Shown piece by piece: positions 36,901-44,946 of a stretch of DNA of 64,000 bases. The stretch comes from Halieaceae bacterium (GTDB lineage Bacteria; Pseudomonadota; Gammaproteobacteria; Pseudomonadales; Halieaceae): the NCBI GenBank assembly GCA_902547755.1, contig CACCPA010000001.1, forward strand, positions 1-64,000, in the 5' to 3' direction. How positions within the stretch are numbered: position 1 is the first letter of the stretch; the number at the start of each line of letters is the position of its first letter. Under the pieces are notes generated by a model. The model made no database searches and was not told the DNA's origin. It saw nothing but the letters and a program-made list of their open reading frames with translations. Made by a program: the position numbers and the translations under genes.

Positions 36901-37145
36901 TACTCCTTAACCAAAGCGGTAAATCCATAGCCGATGTAGGCCTGTTTGGGGCGCCAGACATCATTTTTGAGCCACGGTTGGAGGCGAATCTCGTCTACAA
37001 GATAGACCTCTCAGAGGATCTGTCTGTTAAGGCCAAGCTGGACAATTTTTTGAACGCTGAAGTTGAGTACACGCAGGGCGGTCAGCCTTATCAGCTTTAC
37101 GACAAGGGCACTAAGTTTTCAGTTTCTGTGGACTGGGATCTGTAA
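33921..37145 (+). CDS. TonB-dependent outer-membrane receptor with N-terminal peptidase-regulatory-like domains
   Basis: This 1,074-residue protein has a signal peptide (ending SAAQA near 24) and two carboxypeptidase-regulatory-like beta-sandwich repeats (about 27-90 and 118-190). A plug domain follows (LGGRYVAATLNNSTMPSTNP..., LDIKKTFLPFMPGESTGG), then a 22-strand-type barrel with a final aromatic-ended strand (FSVSVDWDL). It imports a ligand across the outer membrane using TonB energy; the ligand is unknown. ATG 33921 follows GAGG and starts the signal peptide. A duplicated-domain lipoprotein gene follows after 52 bp and is probably cotranscribed. Confidence 0.9.
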   Translation: MKLVPSALARIVFFLCFCAGSAAQADNELVVYVFSNGAPVAGVDVTVDGEVIGSTRSDGSVTGDLSSGGHAISVESLSGETGVVRFASNSGQLADVIFDLGSGDTLVEVHSVTEAAVDRRDAKQGTLAVRVIRDGQPQAGIIVNVSGEGVAATGADGIIQKTVPRGLYTISAEGVARSERAVAGTTRAVTLVLESQQTSMEAPSLQLEEVFVTGTFDPSGFEISERDTTGVVDTIGVELLSRYSDADVASSVVRVPGISVQDNKYIFIRGLGGRYVAATLNNSTMPSTNPSKRTVPLDLFPSSFVSQLDIKKTFLPFMPGESTGGNLVINTKTFPDEPVRNISFGTGFVNGITSTQVATDPLSGEFDAIGWDDGTRERDVGVFAISRALGLGTVTDSNGNSYEISGLVEGELRRAGAVLIKDGFDIDTAKAQPNASLGLEYGDLFYVGDAELGFYAAANYSNEWSQRENGRRYSYTPTGERQDDLHYEQASNNVIASGLLSLGLNIGDSTFEWNTLLSRDTSSQVERSAGQGGDEFEALYLQTIQWTERTFASTQLAGSHFLNDDGSIFGEWQITASSAYRYAPDRRDFVMASSRDAVNATDIDAFRSEFDFGTTNDQQSVELRNFFIEPGAIIRRYDDLLDTNLDVSFDVAVDALDDGYHFSNFRFGASGIVRDRDSDSESYGFNINQARSELLFTDNLLVSDVIYVCGDGPGTRSCQPSVDADGSTVPPSGGITNSRNTGFVFQDKTLASDSYEAELTYNSAYFMYDHAFGSTWQVVAGGRYEEYEQITDTFSLSGAQLPVQSIIEKDSFLPSLSINWFFSDNQQLRFAASQTVARPDFKEAANATFYDNEFNFRVLGNPFLEVSTITNADVRWEWYGDNDQDNLSVALFYKDMEKPIERVVQLASGTAGNSRTFRNADSGELAGIELEGKKEFVLDEGFSKTLFVSFNVAAIESEVALSSGRVRELQGQPEYTANLILGYDDIVSGQQLTLLLNQSGKSIADVGLFGAPDIIFEPRLEANLVYKIDLSEDLSVKAKLDNFLNAEVEYTQGGQPYQLYDKGTKFSVSVDWDL

Positions 37146-37197
37146 TGAGCAACAACCAAGTCCTAATGGACTTTTTTCCAAAAGGGAGAACATCTCA

Positions 37198-40002
37198 ATG
37201 AACAAGCAGCTAGTAATGGCACTCTTAGCCTCAGGGGCCATGGTCGGCCTCAGCGGGTGTAGTGATGGTGATGAGGCAACGATCATTATTGACGCGCCCA
37301 CAACTGACAACAGTCAGAGTAATAGTGGTAACACCACAAATAACCCCCAGCCCGCTCCGGAGCCCGAGCCTGAGCCCGAACCTGAGCCGGATGCTGAATG
37401 TCCAACAGGGACCAGTGAGAATGCAGACGGGATGTGTGTGCTTCCAAGCACTGTATCCACAGATCTCACGCTTGATGCGAGTTTTGATTACCTGATGGAA
37501 GGCCGCGTAACGGTTGGTAATGGTAATGGCAACATTCTGGCTGACGGAACGCTTGAAGGTGGCGATGCTGTGCAAAATGTAACGCTCACGATTCCTGCGG
37601 GCACGAACATTTACGGCAAAACTGGCACATTCGCCAACCTGCTCATTACTCGTGGTTCCAGGATCATGGCGATGGGTACGGCGGAAGACCCGATCATTAT
37701 GTCTTCTGACGACGCCGGTTACGAGGGCGCTGGTGAGTGGGGCGGCTTAATCATGCACGGTTACGGCCTGCATAATACCTGTACCGGCGCTGACGTTTGT
37801 AACGTTGATGCAGAGGGTGAGTCAGGTAAGGCAGGCGGATTCGTTCGCGACGATAACAGCGGCACCCTGCAATACGTTGTAGTTGCTGAGGGCGGATACG
37901 AATTCGCGCCCGATAACGAGATCAACGGTATTTCGCTCGTTGGTGTTGGATCAGGTACGACTATGGAGTACATCCAGGTAGAGGGTAACTCCGATGATGG
38001 TATTGAGTTCTACGGTGGTGACGTAAACCTCAAGTACGGTGTGTTTACTAACAACCTTGACGACTCTGTTGATTGGGATGAGGGCTACCAAGGTAACCTC
38101 CAGCACATCATCGTCAAGCAATCCAATGCGGGCGGTGGTGAAGCCTTCGAAATGGATACGCAGGGCGCTGCTGAGCCACTGTCCAAGCCAACCGTTGCTA
38201 ACCTAACCATTGTGGCTAGCAAGAAAGCGGATGATGCATCTTACGTGATGCGCTTCAAGAAAGGGTCGGGCGGTTTCTTCCATAACGTCGCGGTCACTAC
38301 AGCCGATGACAGCCTGACGACTTTTGATACCTGCGCTGAAATTGAGGGCGGAGACTCTCAAGGAATCGTTGGTTCTGCTCTGGTGTTCAACAATTGGCTT
38401 TATGACTGTGCCAACGCGGCAGGCGATAACGGTACGCTGGCAAGTTTTGCTGGTCTGAGTGGTACGGCGGGCAATCCTGACCTTGACAACAACTTCGCAG
38501 CGCAAGCCGCCGCAGCGGTTACTGCTGAGGCGCTAGATTGGACCGCTATAAATGCAGCTTATTCGGAGTCAGTCGCGGATGCGGATTATCTTGATTCCAC
38601 ACGTTACATCGGCGCGGTTAATCCTCTGTCGTCAAGCCTCCCTTGGTGGGCTGGTTGGACCATCGAGGGTTCGTTGGGCACCGCTCCTTCAGCACCTGAA
38701 GCAACTTGCCCAGCAGGTGCTCCGGCTAATGCCGATGGTCTGTGTGTACTGCCGTCAACGATTGGTGCCGACATGACCCTGAACGGTGGTGTCGATTACC
38801 TGATGGAAGGCCGGGTAACCGTAGGTAACGGTAACGGTAATATTCGTGCTGACGGAAAGCTCGAAAGTGGATCTGACGTTCAGAACGTCATTCTCACCAT
38901 TGAGCCCGGTGTGAAGGTCTATGGTAAGTCAGGAACCTTCGCGAATCTGTTGATCACTCGTGGTTCGAAGATCATGGCCGAGGGCACAGCAACTGCGCCA
39001 ATTATCTTCTCATCTGACGACGAAGGTTACGATGGTGCAGGTGAGTGGGGTGGTTTGATCATCCACGGTTATGGCTTGCACAACACTTGTACTGGTGCTG
39101 ACGTCTGTAACGTCGATTCCGAGGGTGAATCAGGTCGCGCTGGTGGCTTCGTACGCGACGACAACAGTGGTGTCCTCCGCTATGTCGTGGTTGCTGAAGG
39201 TGGCTATGAGTTCGCCCCCGACAACGAGATCAACGGTATCTCGCTGGTGGGTGTCGGTTCAGGAACGACCATGGAATACATCCAGGTCGAAGGTAACTCT
39301 GACGACGGAATCGAATTCTATGGCGGTGATGTTAACGTCAAGTACGGCGTCTTCACCAATAACCTAGATGATTCTGTCGACTGGGATGAAGGCTACCAGG
39401 GCAACCTGCAGTACATCATCGTGAAGCAGTCTAACGCCGGTGGTGGTGAGGCCTTCGAGATGGATACGCAAGGTGCTGCTGAGCCACTGTCTAAGCCTAC
39501 CGTCGCTAACCTGACAGTTGTGGCGAGTAAGAAGGCAGATGATGCGGCGTATGTCATGCGCTTCAAGAAAGGTTCTGCCGGTTTCTTCCACAATGTAGTG
39601 GTTGCGATTGCAGACGATAGTGCGACAACCTTCACGCACTGTGCAGAAATAGAAGGCGCAGACTCGCAGGGTGAAGTCGGAAATGCCTTGTACTTCAACA
39701 ACTGGGTCTACGATTGTGCAAACGCGAGCGACGCACAGGGTCTTCTGGTTCAGGATGGCTTTGATGCTTCAGCGGGCACCATCAACGCTGTAGCGGTTGA
39801 GGCAAATCTTGGTCAGTTTTACGAGTCTCTCTCGGCAGAAGCGTCTGGTCTCGATCCGCTGGACTGGACAGCGATCAATGGATCACTCCCAGAGTCAGTG
39901 GCTGACGACACTTACCTTGACTCCACTGACTTCGCTGGTGCGGTAGATCCTGATCAGAGCAACTTGTGGTGGGCAGGCTGGACAATTCCAGGTTCACTCT
40001 GA
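37198..40002 (+). CDS. Lipoprotein with two tandem beta-helix-like domains, receptor partner
   Basis: This 934-residue protein has a lipoprotein signal peptide with lipobox LSGC (lipidated Cys 21), a low-complexity linker with five Pro-Glu repeats (about 52-65) and two domains of about 430 residues. Both begin CP.G...NADG.CVLPST, carry DYLMEGRVTVGNGNGNI and end WWAGWTI.GSL. The Gly/Asp/Asn-rich pattern suggests a right-handed beta-helix that may bind calcium. It is probably anchored at the outer membrane, and its position 52 bp after the TonB receptor suggests it captures the receptor ligand, as surface lipoproteins do in other systems. ATG 37198 has GGGAGAA. No named family is recognised. 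Confidence 0.8.
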   Translation: MNKQLVMALLASGAMVGLSGCSDGDEATIIIDAPTTDNSQSNSGNTTNNPQPAPEPEPEPEPEPDAECPTGTSENADGMCVLPSTVSTDLTLDASFDYLMEGRVTVGNGNGNILADGTLEGGDAVQNVTLTIPAGTNIYGKTGTFANLLITRGSRIMAMGTAEDPIIMSSDDAGYEGAGEWGGLIMHGYGLHNTCTGADVCNVDAEGESGKAGGFVRDDNSGTLQYVVVAEGGYEFAPDNEINGISLVGVGSGTTMEYIQVEGNSDDGIEFYGGDVNLKYGVFTNNLDDSVDWDEGYQGNLQHIIVKQSNAGGGEAFEMDTQGAAEPLSKPTVANLTIVASKKADDASYVMRFKKGSGGFFHNVAVTTADDSLTTFDTCAEIEGGDSQGIVGSALVFNNWLYDCANAAGDNGTLASFAGLSGTAGNPDLDNNFAAQAAAAVTAEALDWTAINAAYSESVADADYLDSTRYIGAVNPLSSSLPWWAGWTIEGSLGTAPSAPEATCPAGAPANADGLCVLPSTIGADMTLNGGVDYLMEGRVTVGNGNGNIRADGKLESGSDVQNVILTIEPGVKVYGKSGTFANLLITRGSKIMAEGTATAPIIFSSDDEGYDGAGEWGGLIIHGYGLHNTCTGADVCNVDSEGESGRAGGFVRDDNSGVLRYVVVAEGGYEFAPDNEINGISLVGVGSGTTMEYIQVEGNSDDGIEFYGGDVNVKYGVFTNNLDDSVDWDEGYQGNLQYIIVKQSNAGGGEAFEMDTQGAAEPLSKPTVANLTVVASKKADDAAYVMRFKKGSAGFFHNVVVAIADDSATTFTHCAEIEGADSQGEVGNALYFNNWVYDCANASDAQGLLVQDGFDASAGTINAVAVEANLGQFYESLSAEASGLDPLDWTAINGSLPESVADDTYLDSTDFAGAVDPDQSNLWWAGWTIPGSL
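37399..38679 (+). repeat. Internal domain repeat 1 of the lipoprotein
   Basis: The first copy of the roughly 430-residue domain, from CPTGTSENADG to WWAGWTIEGSL. It aligns with 38707-39999 over its whole length. A core of about 130 residues (from GGYEFAPDNEINGISL to VASKKADDA) is nearly identical in protein but differs at many third codon positions. Confidence 0.9.
38707..39999 (+). repeat. Internal domain repeat 2 of the lipoprotein
   Basis: The second copy, from CPAGAPANADG to WWAGWTIPGSL. Protein identity to copy 1 is high while synonymous sites differ widely, which indicates an old duplication with both copies under purifying selection and argues against an assembly artefact. Confidence 0.9.
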
Positions 40003-40026
40003 TTCGCGAGATAAGTTGTACACACG

Positions 40027-40052
40027 AAAGCGACCTTCGGGTCGCTTTTTTT
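40027..40052 (+). terminator. Intrinsic terminator of the receptor-lipoprotein unit
   Basis: AAAGCGACC (40027-40035) pairs with GGTCGCTTT (40040-40048) around a TTCG tetraloop, followed by Ts to 40052. It lies 25 bp after the lipoprotein stop. Confidence 0.92.
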
Positions 40053-40308
40053 ATGACTCGCGTTTATTCGCGATGAGATTTTGATGCGCTATCAGGGGTG
40101 ATGTTGTTCTCCGCCTAAACAGGCCAAAAATCACACAGATCGCTAAGTGATTGTTTTTCACGCCGATAAAACACGTGTGAATTTTGCATATTACACTTTT
40201 ATTTCACTCAATCTTCATTTACGTTACACAAACTACCGAGTGTAGTTGCGGAAAAATCCGCTAAACGCTGTGAAGCGATAGCACGCCGTGAGGCGTAAGG
40301 AGATAACG
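40053..40308. other. AT-rich promoter region of the small secreted protein
   Basis: No gene is seen. The region has a short hairpin (CTCGCG...CGCGATGAG, about 40057-40078) and AT-rich sequence at 40140-40240 that suits a promoter for the gene at 40309. Confidence 0.4.
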
Positions 40309-40659
40309 ATGAAAGCTAAGAAGCTACTAATAGGCCTCTGCATGTTAGGGGGCATCTATACCTCAGCGGCAACAGCCGAGGTAATTCAGGATTGCGTGTT
40401 GACTGGCGAAGTGGTCAGTGTCAGCCAAGTGGAAGACACAATGCGCGTCAAATTTTATGATCTGGAACACGGCGAACTCGCTAATTGCACGATGAAGCGT
40501 CGAGCCAAGCGCGGCCGCATAGCAGCGAACATGACCACATCGGGTCTCGAGATCCCGCGCGGTTCAAAGGTGACTTACGCCTTTCAACAAACGCGTTCCG
40601 AGTCCAAGTGGCAGCTGCTCGAGGTTCAGCGGCCTGTCCTGTTAAGCTCAAAACTCTGA
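40309..40659 (+). CDS. Small secreted protein of unknown function
   Basis: This 116-residue protein has a clear signal peptide (KKLLIGLCMLGGIYTSAATA, cleavage near 23) and a mature part of about 93 residues with two Cys (QDCVLTG and ELANCTMKRRAK), a likely disulfide, and a basic patch KRRAKRGR. TAAGGAG precedes the ATG at a good distance. It is monocistronic with its own terminator. I do not recognise the family. Confidence 0.75.
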   Translation: MKAKKLLIGLCMLGGIYTSAATAEVIQDCVLTGEVVSVSQVEDTMRVKFYDLEHGELANCTMKRRAKRGRIAANMTTSGLEIPRGSKVTYAFQQTRSESKWQLLEVQRPVLLSSKL

Positions 40660-40688
40660 TCTAAGCACCACATCAAAATCACAGTAAA

Positions 40689-40722
40689 CGCTCCGGGTTC
40701 TGTGAACCCGGAGCGGGTTTTT
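40689..40722 (+). terminator. Intrinsic terminator
   Basis: A perfect 12-bp stem, CGCTCCGGGTTC (40689-40700) with GAACCCGGAGCG (40704-40715), and a TGT loop, then GG and five Ts. It ends the transcript of the small secreted protein. Confidence 0.93.
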
Positions 40723-40741
40723 GTGCCTAACTCGTAGTGCA

Positions 40742-40770
40742 AAAGTTCCTAAAGCGCGGCGAAAGTTCCT
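40742..40770. promoter_or_regulatory. Direct repeat ahead of the small-RNA candidate
   Basis: AAAGTTCCT occurs at 40742-40750 and again at 40762-40770, exactly 20 bp apart, about two helical turns. This spacing is typical of tandem regulator sites on one face of the DNA. No gene is within reach except the structured region that follows. Confidence 0.4.
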
Positions 40771-40784
40771 GAGCCTTATGTGCA

Positions 40785-40905
40785 AATAGAGGCTACAAAC
40801 GAGCGAAAAGCTCATTGTTTAGCACGCCTTGGCGGGTTTCATGCTAGCCAAATTACTCTCTCAAAAGGTTTCCCCGATGCTCTGCATGGCGGCGACCTTT
40901 TTTTT
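40785..40905 (+). ncRNA. Candidate small RNA 1
   Basis: Three hairpins follow one another: ACAA..GAGC/GCTC..TTGT (about 40796-40824), TAGCA-CGCC/GGCG..TGCTA (about 40822-40854) and a terminator hairpin AAAAGGT (40863-40869)/ACCTTTT (40895-40901) with an inner ATGC/GCAT stem, ending in eight Ts at 40898-40905. There is no convincing ORF. The 5' end is a guess. The structure and terminator are seen; the RNA itself is inference. Confidence 0.45.
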
Positions 40906-40939
40906 GTTCACCTTTTCACATGTCACTATACAAATTGGT

Positions 40940-41048
40940 GATCCACCTTTTCTGAGGGTTCGTACCAATCGCAACCTGATTGGTTTCCAAGCCATCTTCC
41001 CCCAGATGGTTTTATGATTCCCCGGTCGTTTCGACCGGGGTTTTTTTT
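40940..41048 (+). ncRNA. Candidate small RNA 2 ending in a strong terminator
   Basis: Hairpins ACCAATC (40964-40970)/GATTGGT (40978-40984) and CCATCT (40992-40997)/AGATGG (41004-41009, then TTTT) are followed by the terminator CCCCGGTCG (41020-41028)/CGACCGGGG (41032-41040) and eight Ts. A terminator this strong needs a transcript, yet no upstream gene is left after the terminator at 40905. The 5' end is unknown. Confidence 0.45.
41020..41048 (+). terminator. Strong intrinsic terminator without an obvious gene
   Basis: A perfect 9-bp GC-rich stem with a TTT loop and eight Ts, ending 22 bp before the DUF3833 lipoprotein start codon, so it also insulates that gene from upstream transcription. 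Confidence 0.92.
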
Positions 41049-41070
41049 GTCTGCTGTTTGGAGCGCCGCT

Positions 41071-41622
41071 ATGCGACACCTTATTGCCGTCCTCGTTACC
41101 CTCGGACTGACCGCCTGTTCTAGCGTTTCGGTCGACGATTATAGTGATCGCCAGCCTACGTTCTCACCAGAGACATTCTTTGCCGGTGCGTTAAGGGCCC
41201 ATGGTGTCGTCAAGGACTACAAGGGTTCTGCCAGTCGGTCCTTTGTTGCCGATATCACCGCTTGCTGGCGAAACGGCGTTGGGACCTTGGATGAGCGCTT
41301 CATTTTTGATGATGGTGAAAAACAAACACGTATTTGGACCTTGAGTCAGACAGAGGAGGGCCGTTATGAGGCCACGGCGGGCGATGTTAACGGTGTAGGA
41401 CAGGCGTCTGTATCCGGGAACACGATGTTCCTCGATTACGTTTTAACCATTCAGTTGTCGGATGGGAGCATTGATGTCGCAGTAGATGACCGTATGTATC
41501 TAGTGAGTGAGAATGTATTGATCAACGAATCAACGTTGAAGAAGTTCGGATTGCCTGTTGGCGGGATCCTACTGACCATCATACGTCATCCTCAGGAGTC
41601 GGTTGTATGTCCAGCCGAGTAA
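41071..41622 (+). CDS. DUF3833 family lipoprotein
   Basis: This 183-residue protein has a lipoprotein signal (LVTLGLTACSS, Cys at 16) and the DUF3833 body: FFAGALRAHGVVKDYKGSASRSF, DERFIFDDGEKQTRIW and the C-terminal DRMYLVSENVLINESTLKKFG. The family is common near fatty-acid and cyclopropane/flavin gene sets, but none is adjacent here. ATG 41071 follows GGAG. It overlaps the DUF3429 gene by 16 bp. Confidence 0.85.
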   Translation: MRHLIAVLVTLGLTACSSVSVDDYSDRQPTFSPETFFAGALRAHGVVKDYKGSASRSFVADITACWRNGVGTLDERFIFDDGEKQTRIWTLSQTEEGRYEATAGDVNGVGQASVSGNTMFLDYVLTIQLSDGSIDVAVDDRMYLVSENVLINESTLKKFGLPVGGILLTIIRHPQESVVCPAE

Positions 41623-42041
41623 CGACGCAGCTACTTGGCTATTCGGGGCTGTTGCCCTTTTTCGGCTTTTGCATTGGTTTTAGCGTCATGGAGGATTGGC
41701 CGAGATCGCTCTCGATTCAGGGCTTCGTTATCTATTCACTGGCAATTTTTGCCTTCCTGGCGGGCGCCCTGTGGGGGCAGGCGCAGCGTGTAGAAAGTGC
41801 GTCCTCGGTAAGCACTCTTGTCATTAGCAATGGCTTGGTACTATTCGGTGTCGCATCCATCCTCACTGCTCAAGCCATGATGGCGTCAGTGTTTCTGATG
41901 CTCGGTTATATTGCGCTTCTGTGGTACGAGGTAAGGATCTCTGATTTGGAGGTTTGGTACCGCCGCATGCGGGTTCGATTGACCACAGGCGTGGTCATTG
42001 CGCATCTCCTGTTTATCGCACTACACATCACCGGCGCATAA
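41607..42041 (+). CDS. DUF3429 family membrane protein
   Basis: This 144-residue protein has five hydrophobic segments and the DUF3429 features GYSGLLPFFGF and FLAGALWG. Function unknown. It overlaps the DUF3833 gene and is followed by tsaB about 70 bp downstream. Confidence 0.8.
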   Translation: MSSRVTTQLLGYSGLLPFFGFCIGFSVMEDWPRSLSIQGFVIYSLAIFAFLAGALWGQAQRVESASSVSTLVISNGLVLFGVASILTAQAMMASVFLMLGYIALLWYEVRISDLEVWYRRMRVRLTTGVVIAHLLFIALHITGA

Positions 42042-42111
42042 GCGTTATTTATCGCATTTGCGATGCCCTATGCACTGCGAACTGGCGCTCAGTGTGCGAT
42101 GATTGCGCGCC

Positions 42112-42840
42112 ATGGGTACGACATCTCATCACGCTTCAGTCTTAGCTATCGATACGGCAACCAATTTGTGCTCTATCGCGCTTGTTAACGATTCCGATAT
42201 CAAAGAGATCCAGCGCGATTTACCTCGCGCGCACAACCAACATATTTTGTCGATGATCGATGAGCTCTTAGAAGGACAATCGCTGTCAGACGCGGTGTCT
42301 GTTATCGCCTGCGGCGTGGGTCCAGGCTCGTTTACGGGAATACGAGTTGCTGTCGGCGTTGCTCAGGGGCTCGGCTGGTCGCTCGATCTCCCAATTTATC
42401 CCTTCTGCTCGCTTGAAGCGCAGGCGAGAGCGACCACGCATGCCGCAGGCGATTTTGTCCTCAGTATCATTGATGCACAGATTGGGCAGGTTTACTGGGC
42501 CTGGTTTGCATCCGATGGGACGACGCTTCGCCAACTGACGGAGCCTGCGGTATCGAAGGTGGCTGACCTGACTGGGCCATCGGGTGAGGCTTTGGATGCA
42601 ATGGAAGCCACCAGCGTAGTTATTGCTGGCGACGCCGCGGAGCTCATTACGAAGGAATATAGCGATAGGACTTTTACTCGCGTGGACTCAGAGGCTCGCC
42701 CAAGGCCTTCGCTCGCCGCACTTCATCTCCTTGATGTGCCCGATAACTCATTGTTAACCCAGGCCCATCTACTGGAGCCACGTTACGTGCAGCAAGACAT
42801 TGGTTGGAAGAAGTTGTCGGAGCAGGGGAAACGCCACTGA
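42112..42840 (+). CDS. tsaB: tRNA threonylcarbamoyladenosine biosynthesis protein TsaB
   Basis: This 242-residue protein has the ASKHA-fold signatures LAIDTATNLCSIAL (about 10-23), the LPRAHNQHILSMIDELL helix and GVGPGSFTGIRVAVGVAQGL. TsaB works with TsaC, TsaD and TsaE to make t6A37 on ANN-decoding tRNAs. ATG 42112 fits the family N-terminus; a TTG at 42103 is also open. Its stop overlaps the uppP start (TGATG). Confidence 0.93.
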   Translation: MGTTSHHASVLAIDTATNLCSIALVNDSDIKEIQRDLPRAHNQHILSMIDELLEGQSLSDAVSVIACGVGPGSFTGIRVAVGVAQGLGWSLDLPIYPFCSLEAQARATTHAAGDFVLSIIDAQIGQVYWAWFASDGTTLRQLTEPAVSKVADLTGPSGEALDAMEATSVVIAGDAAELITKEYSDRTFTRVDSEARPRPSLAALHLLDVPDNSLLTQAHLLEPRYVQQDIGWKKLSEQGKRH

Positions 42841-43643
42841 TGGATGGTCTTCAGGCACTCTTTCTAGCATTGATTCAGGGGCTAACTGAGTTTCTGCCGG
42901 TCTCAAGCTCAGCGCACCTTATTCTGCCGTCACAGCTCTTGGGCTGGCCTGATCAAGGGTTGGCATTTGATGTGGCAGTTCACGCCGGCACCTTAGTGGC
43001 TGTCATGGTCTATTACCGTGAGTCGTTAACCTCGCTGGTGATGGGCGTTTTGGGCTCCGGGGATAACGTCAGCTTGCGGCGTCGAGAAGTCTCGGCGCTC
43101 CTGATTGCTACCTTGCCTGCGGTCGTCATCGGTATCGCTTTCTCGGATGCCATCGATCAGTACTTGAGAGGAATCGGAGTCATAGCCACTACCACCTTAC
43201 TGTTCGGCTTGCTCCTGGGTGTCTCCTATTCGTATCGTGCCGCAGGAGCCGATGAACAGCCGATCAGCCGGCTCGATCATGCGCTAGTCATTGGCCTGGC
43301 ACAGGCGCTTGCATTAATCCCCGGCACGTCACGCTCTGGCGTGACGATTACGGCATCCTTGTTTCTGGGCTACAACCTCGCGACATCGGCACGTTTTTCG
43401 TTTCTGATGTCCATTCCTGTTATCGCGGGCGCGTTACTGCTCATGTTGGTCAAAGAGTTTGAGCTTTTCTTCAGCTCGGCCAATTTGACCCTGACGTTGA
43501 TTGCCATGCTGGTAGCTGCTGTCAGCGCCTACGCAACCATAGCGTTCTTCGTTGGACTGGTTACTCGCGTCGGGATGATGCCGTTTGTGATATACCGTGT
43601 GCTCTTGGCTTTGATCCTGTTTTCTATCTTGGTGTTTGTATGA
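42840..43643 (+). CDS. uppP: Undecaprenyl-diphosphatase
   Basis: This 267-residue membrane protein has the two BacA/UppP signatures, QGLTEFLPVSSSAHL near the N-terminus and PGTSRSGVT in the second half, and about eight hydrophobic segments. It dephosphorylates undecaprenyl diphosphate to recycle the cell-wall lipid carrier. The ATG overlaps the tsaB stop, and its own end overlaps the M18 aminopeptidase start by 4 bp. Confidence 0.95.
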   Translation: MDGLQALFLALIQGLTEFLPVSSSAHLILPSQLLGWPDQGLAFDVAVHAGTLVAVMVYYRESLTSLVMGVLGSGDNVSLRRREVSALLIATLPAVVIGIAFSDAIDQYLRGIGVIATTTLLFGLLLGVSYSYRAAGADEQPISRLDHALVIGLAQALALIPGTSRSGVTITASLFLGYNLATSARFSFLMSIPVIAGALLLMLVKEFELFFSSANLTLTLIAMLVAAVSAYATIAFFVGLVTRVGMMPFVIYRVLLALILFSILVFV

Positions 43644-44929
43644 CAAAAGACAGTGTAAATACTGATTTATTGAGTTTCTTGACGGATGCGACCACGCCTT
43701 TCCATGCGGTGGGTGTGATGGCAGAGCGACTTCTCGCCGCCGGTTTCGCGCTTTGGAGTGATGCAAGTAGAGAGCCGATAGTGGCGGGCGGCAAGTACTT
43801 CACAGTTCGCAATGATTCCAGTTTGATTGCGTTCACAGCAGGCAAAGATCTATCCCAAGGACTGCGGCTAGTGGGCGCCCATACCGACAGTCCCAATCTA
43901 TCGGTTCGCCCGAATCCGTCCGTGAATCGCTTCGGCTGCAACCTCCTCGCCGTCGACGTCTACGGAGGGGCATTGTTGAACCCGTGGTTCGACCGTGATC
44001 TCTCAATGGCCGGAAAAGTGTCTTTTGAGACGGGCACGGGAGAGCTGGTCTCTCGACTGATCGATTTCAAGGCGCCTATCGCCGTGATTCCATCGCTGGC
44101 GATTCATCTGGACCGGGATGCCAATAAAGGTCGCACGGTGAATCCTCAAACCGACATGTTGCCGCTGGTGTCGCTGAGCTCAGGTGATGGTAATTTTGAT
44201 ATTCATGCCATGCTGACGGCGCAAATTGCCGCAGAATACCCGGACCTCGACATCAAAAAGATTCTCGACTGGGAGCTGTCACTTTATGACACGCAGGCAC
44301 CAGGATTTGTTGGCTTAAACAATGACTTCATCGCATCCGCGCGTCTCGATAATTTGCTGAGTTGCTTTGGTGGTTTGCAGGCCATAATTAACGGTGTCGA
44401 CAGTGGTGAGTGGAACCTCTTTGTGGCCAATGATCATGAGGAAGTCGGCAGTGCTTCAGCCGTTGGTGCGCAGGGCCCCATGCTGAACGATGTGCTGCGA
44501 GCTATTGCTCCAGATCCCGTTGATGATCGCGCGCTACGCCAAGCGAGTTGGATGCTGTCCGTCGACAACGCACATGCTATTCATCCCAATTACCCCACGA
44601 AACACGACGAGCTTCATGCACCGTTACTCGGCAGTGGTCCGGTTATCAAGATCAACCGCAATCAGCGTTATGCGACCTCGGGTGAGGGGGCGGCTCGAGT
44701 TCGGTTACTGGCGGAGCGAGCGGGTGTTTCCGTTCAGTCTTTTGTCGTACGAGCGGATATGGGTTGCGGCAGCACGATTGGTCCTATTACGGCGACCGAA
44801 ACAGGTATTCCCACAACCGATATTGGCGTTCCCACGCTCGGCATGCACTCTATTCGTGAGCTTGCAGCCGCTGACGATCCAGCAAAGCTGGTGGATCTGC
44901 TGTCCGCCTTTTACAATCGCGTGGCTTGA
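43640..44929 (+). CDS. apeB: M18 family aminopeptidase
   Basis: This 429-residue cytosolic peptidase has the M18 zinc ligands in GAHTDSPNL (about 79-87), NDHEEVGS (about 258-265) and the late AVPT.. region ([12 protein letters not shown]). It removes N-terminal, often acidic, residues from peptides. The start overlaps the uppP stop by 4 bp, and trpS follows after 17 bp. Confidence 0.93.
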   Translation: MTKDSVNTDLLSFLTDATTPFHAVGVMAERLLAAGFALWSDASREPIVAGGKYFTVRNDSSLIAFTAGKDLSQGLRLVGAHTDSPNLSVRPNPSVNRFGCNLLAVDVYGGALLNPWFDRDLSMAGKVSFETGTGELVSRLIDFKAPIAVIPSLAIHLDRDANKGRTVNPQTDMLPLVSLSSGDGNFDIHAMLTAQIAAEYPDLDIKKILDWELSLYDTQAPGFVGLNNDFIASARLDNLLSCFGGLQAIINGVDSGEWNLFVANDHEEVGSASAVGAQGPMLNDVLRAIAPDPVDDRALRQASWMLSVDNAHAIHPNYPTKHDELHAPLLGSGPVIKINRNQRYATSGEGAARVRLLAERAGVSVQSFVVRADMGCGSTIGPITATETGIPTTDIGVPTLGMHSIRELAAADDPAKLVDLLSAFYNRVA

Positions 44930-44946
44930 TTTCGGGGGAGAGCGTT

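Noticed and set aside
37063-37197. N-terminal extension of the lipoprotein overlapping the receptor 3' end
   Set aside because: The lipoprotein signal and Shine-Dalgarno fix the start at 37198; the extension merely reads the receptor gene in another frame.
37399-39999. Tandem domain repeat as an assembly artefact
   Set aside because: The copies differ at many synonymous positions and have different linker segments, so they are real and old.
40829-41017. 62-residue plus-strand ORF in the small-RNA region
   Set aside because: It has no ribosome-binding site, runs through the terminator hairpin at 40863-40905 and ends inside the region leading to the next terminator, so it looks like chance reading of structured RNA.
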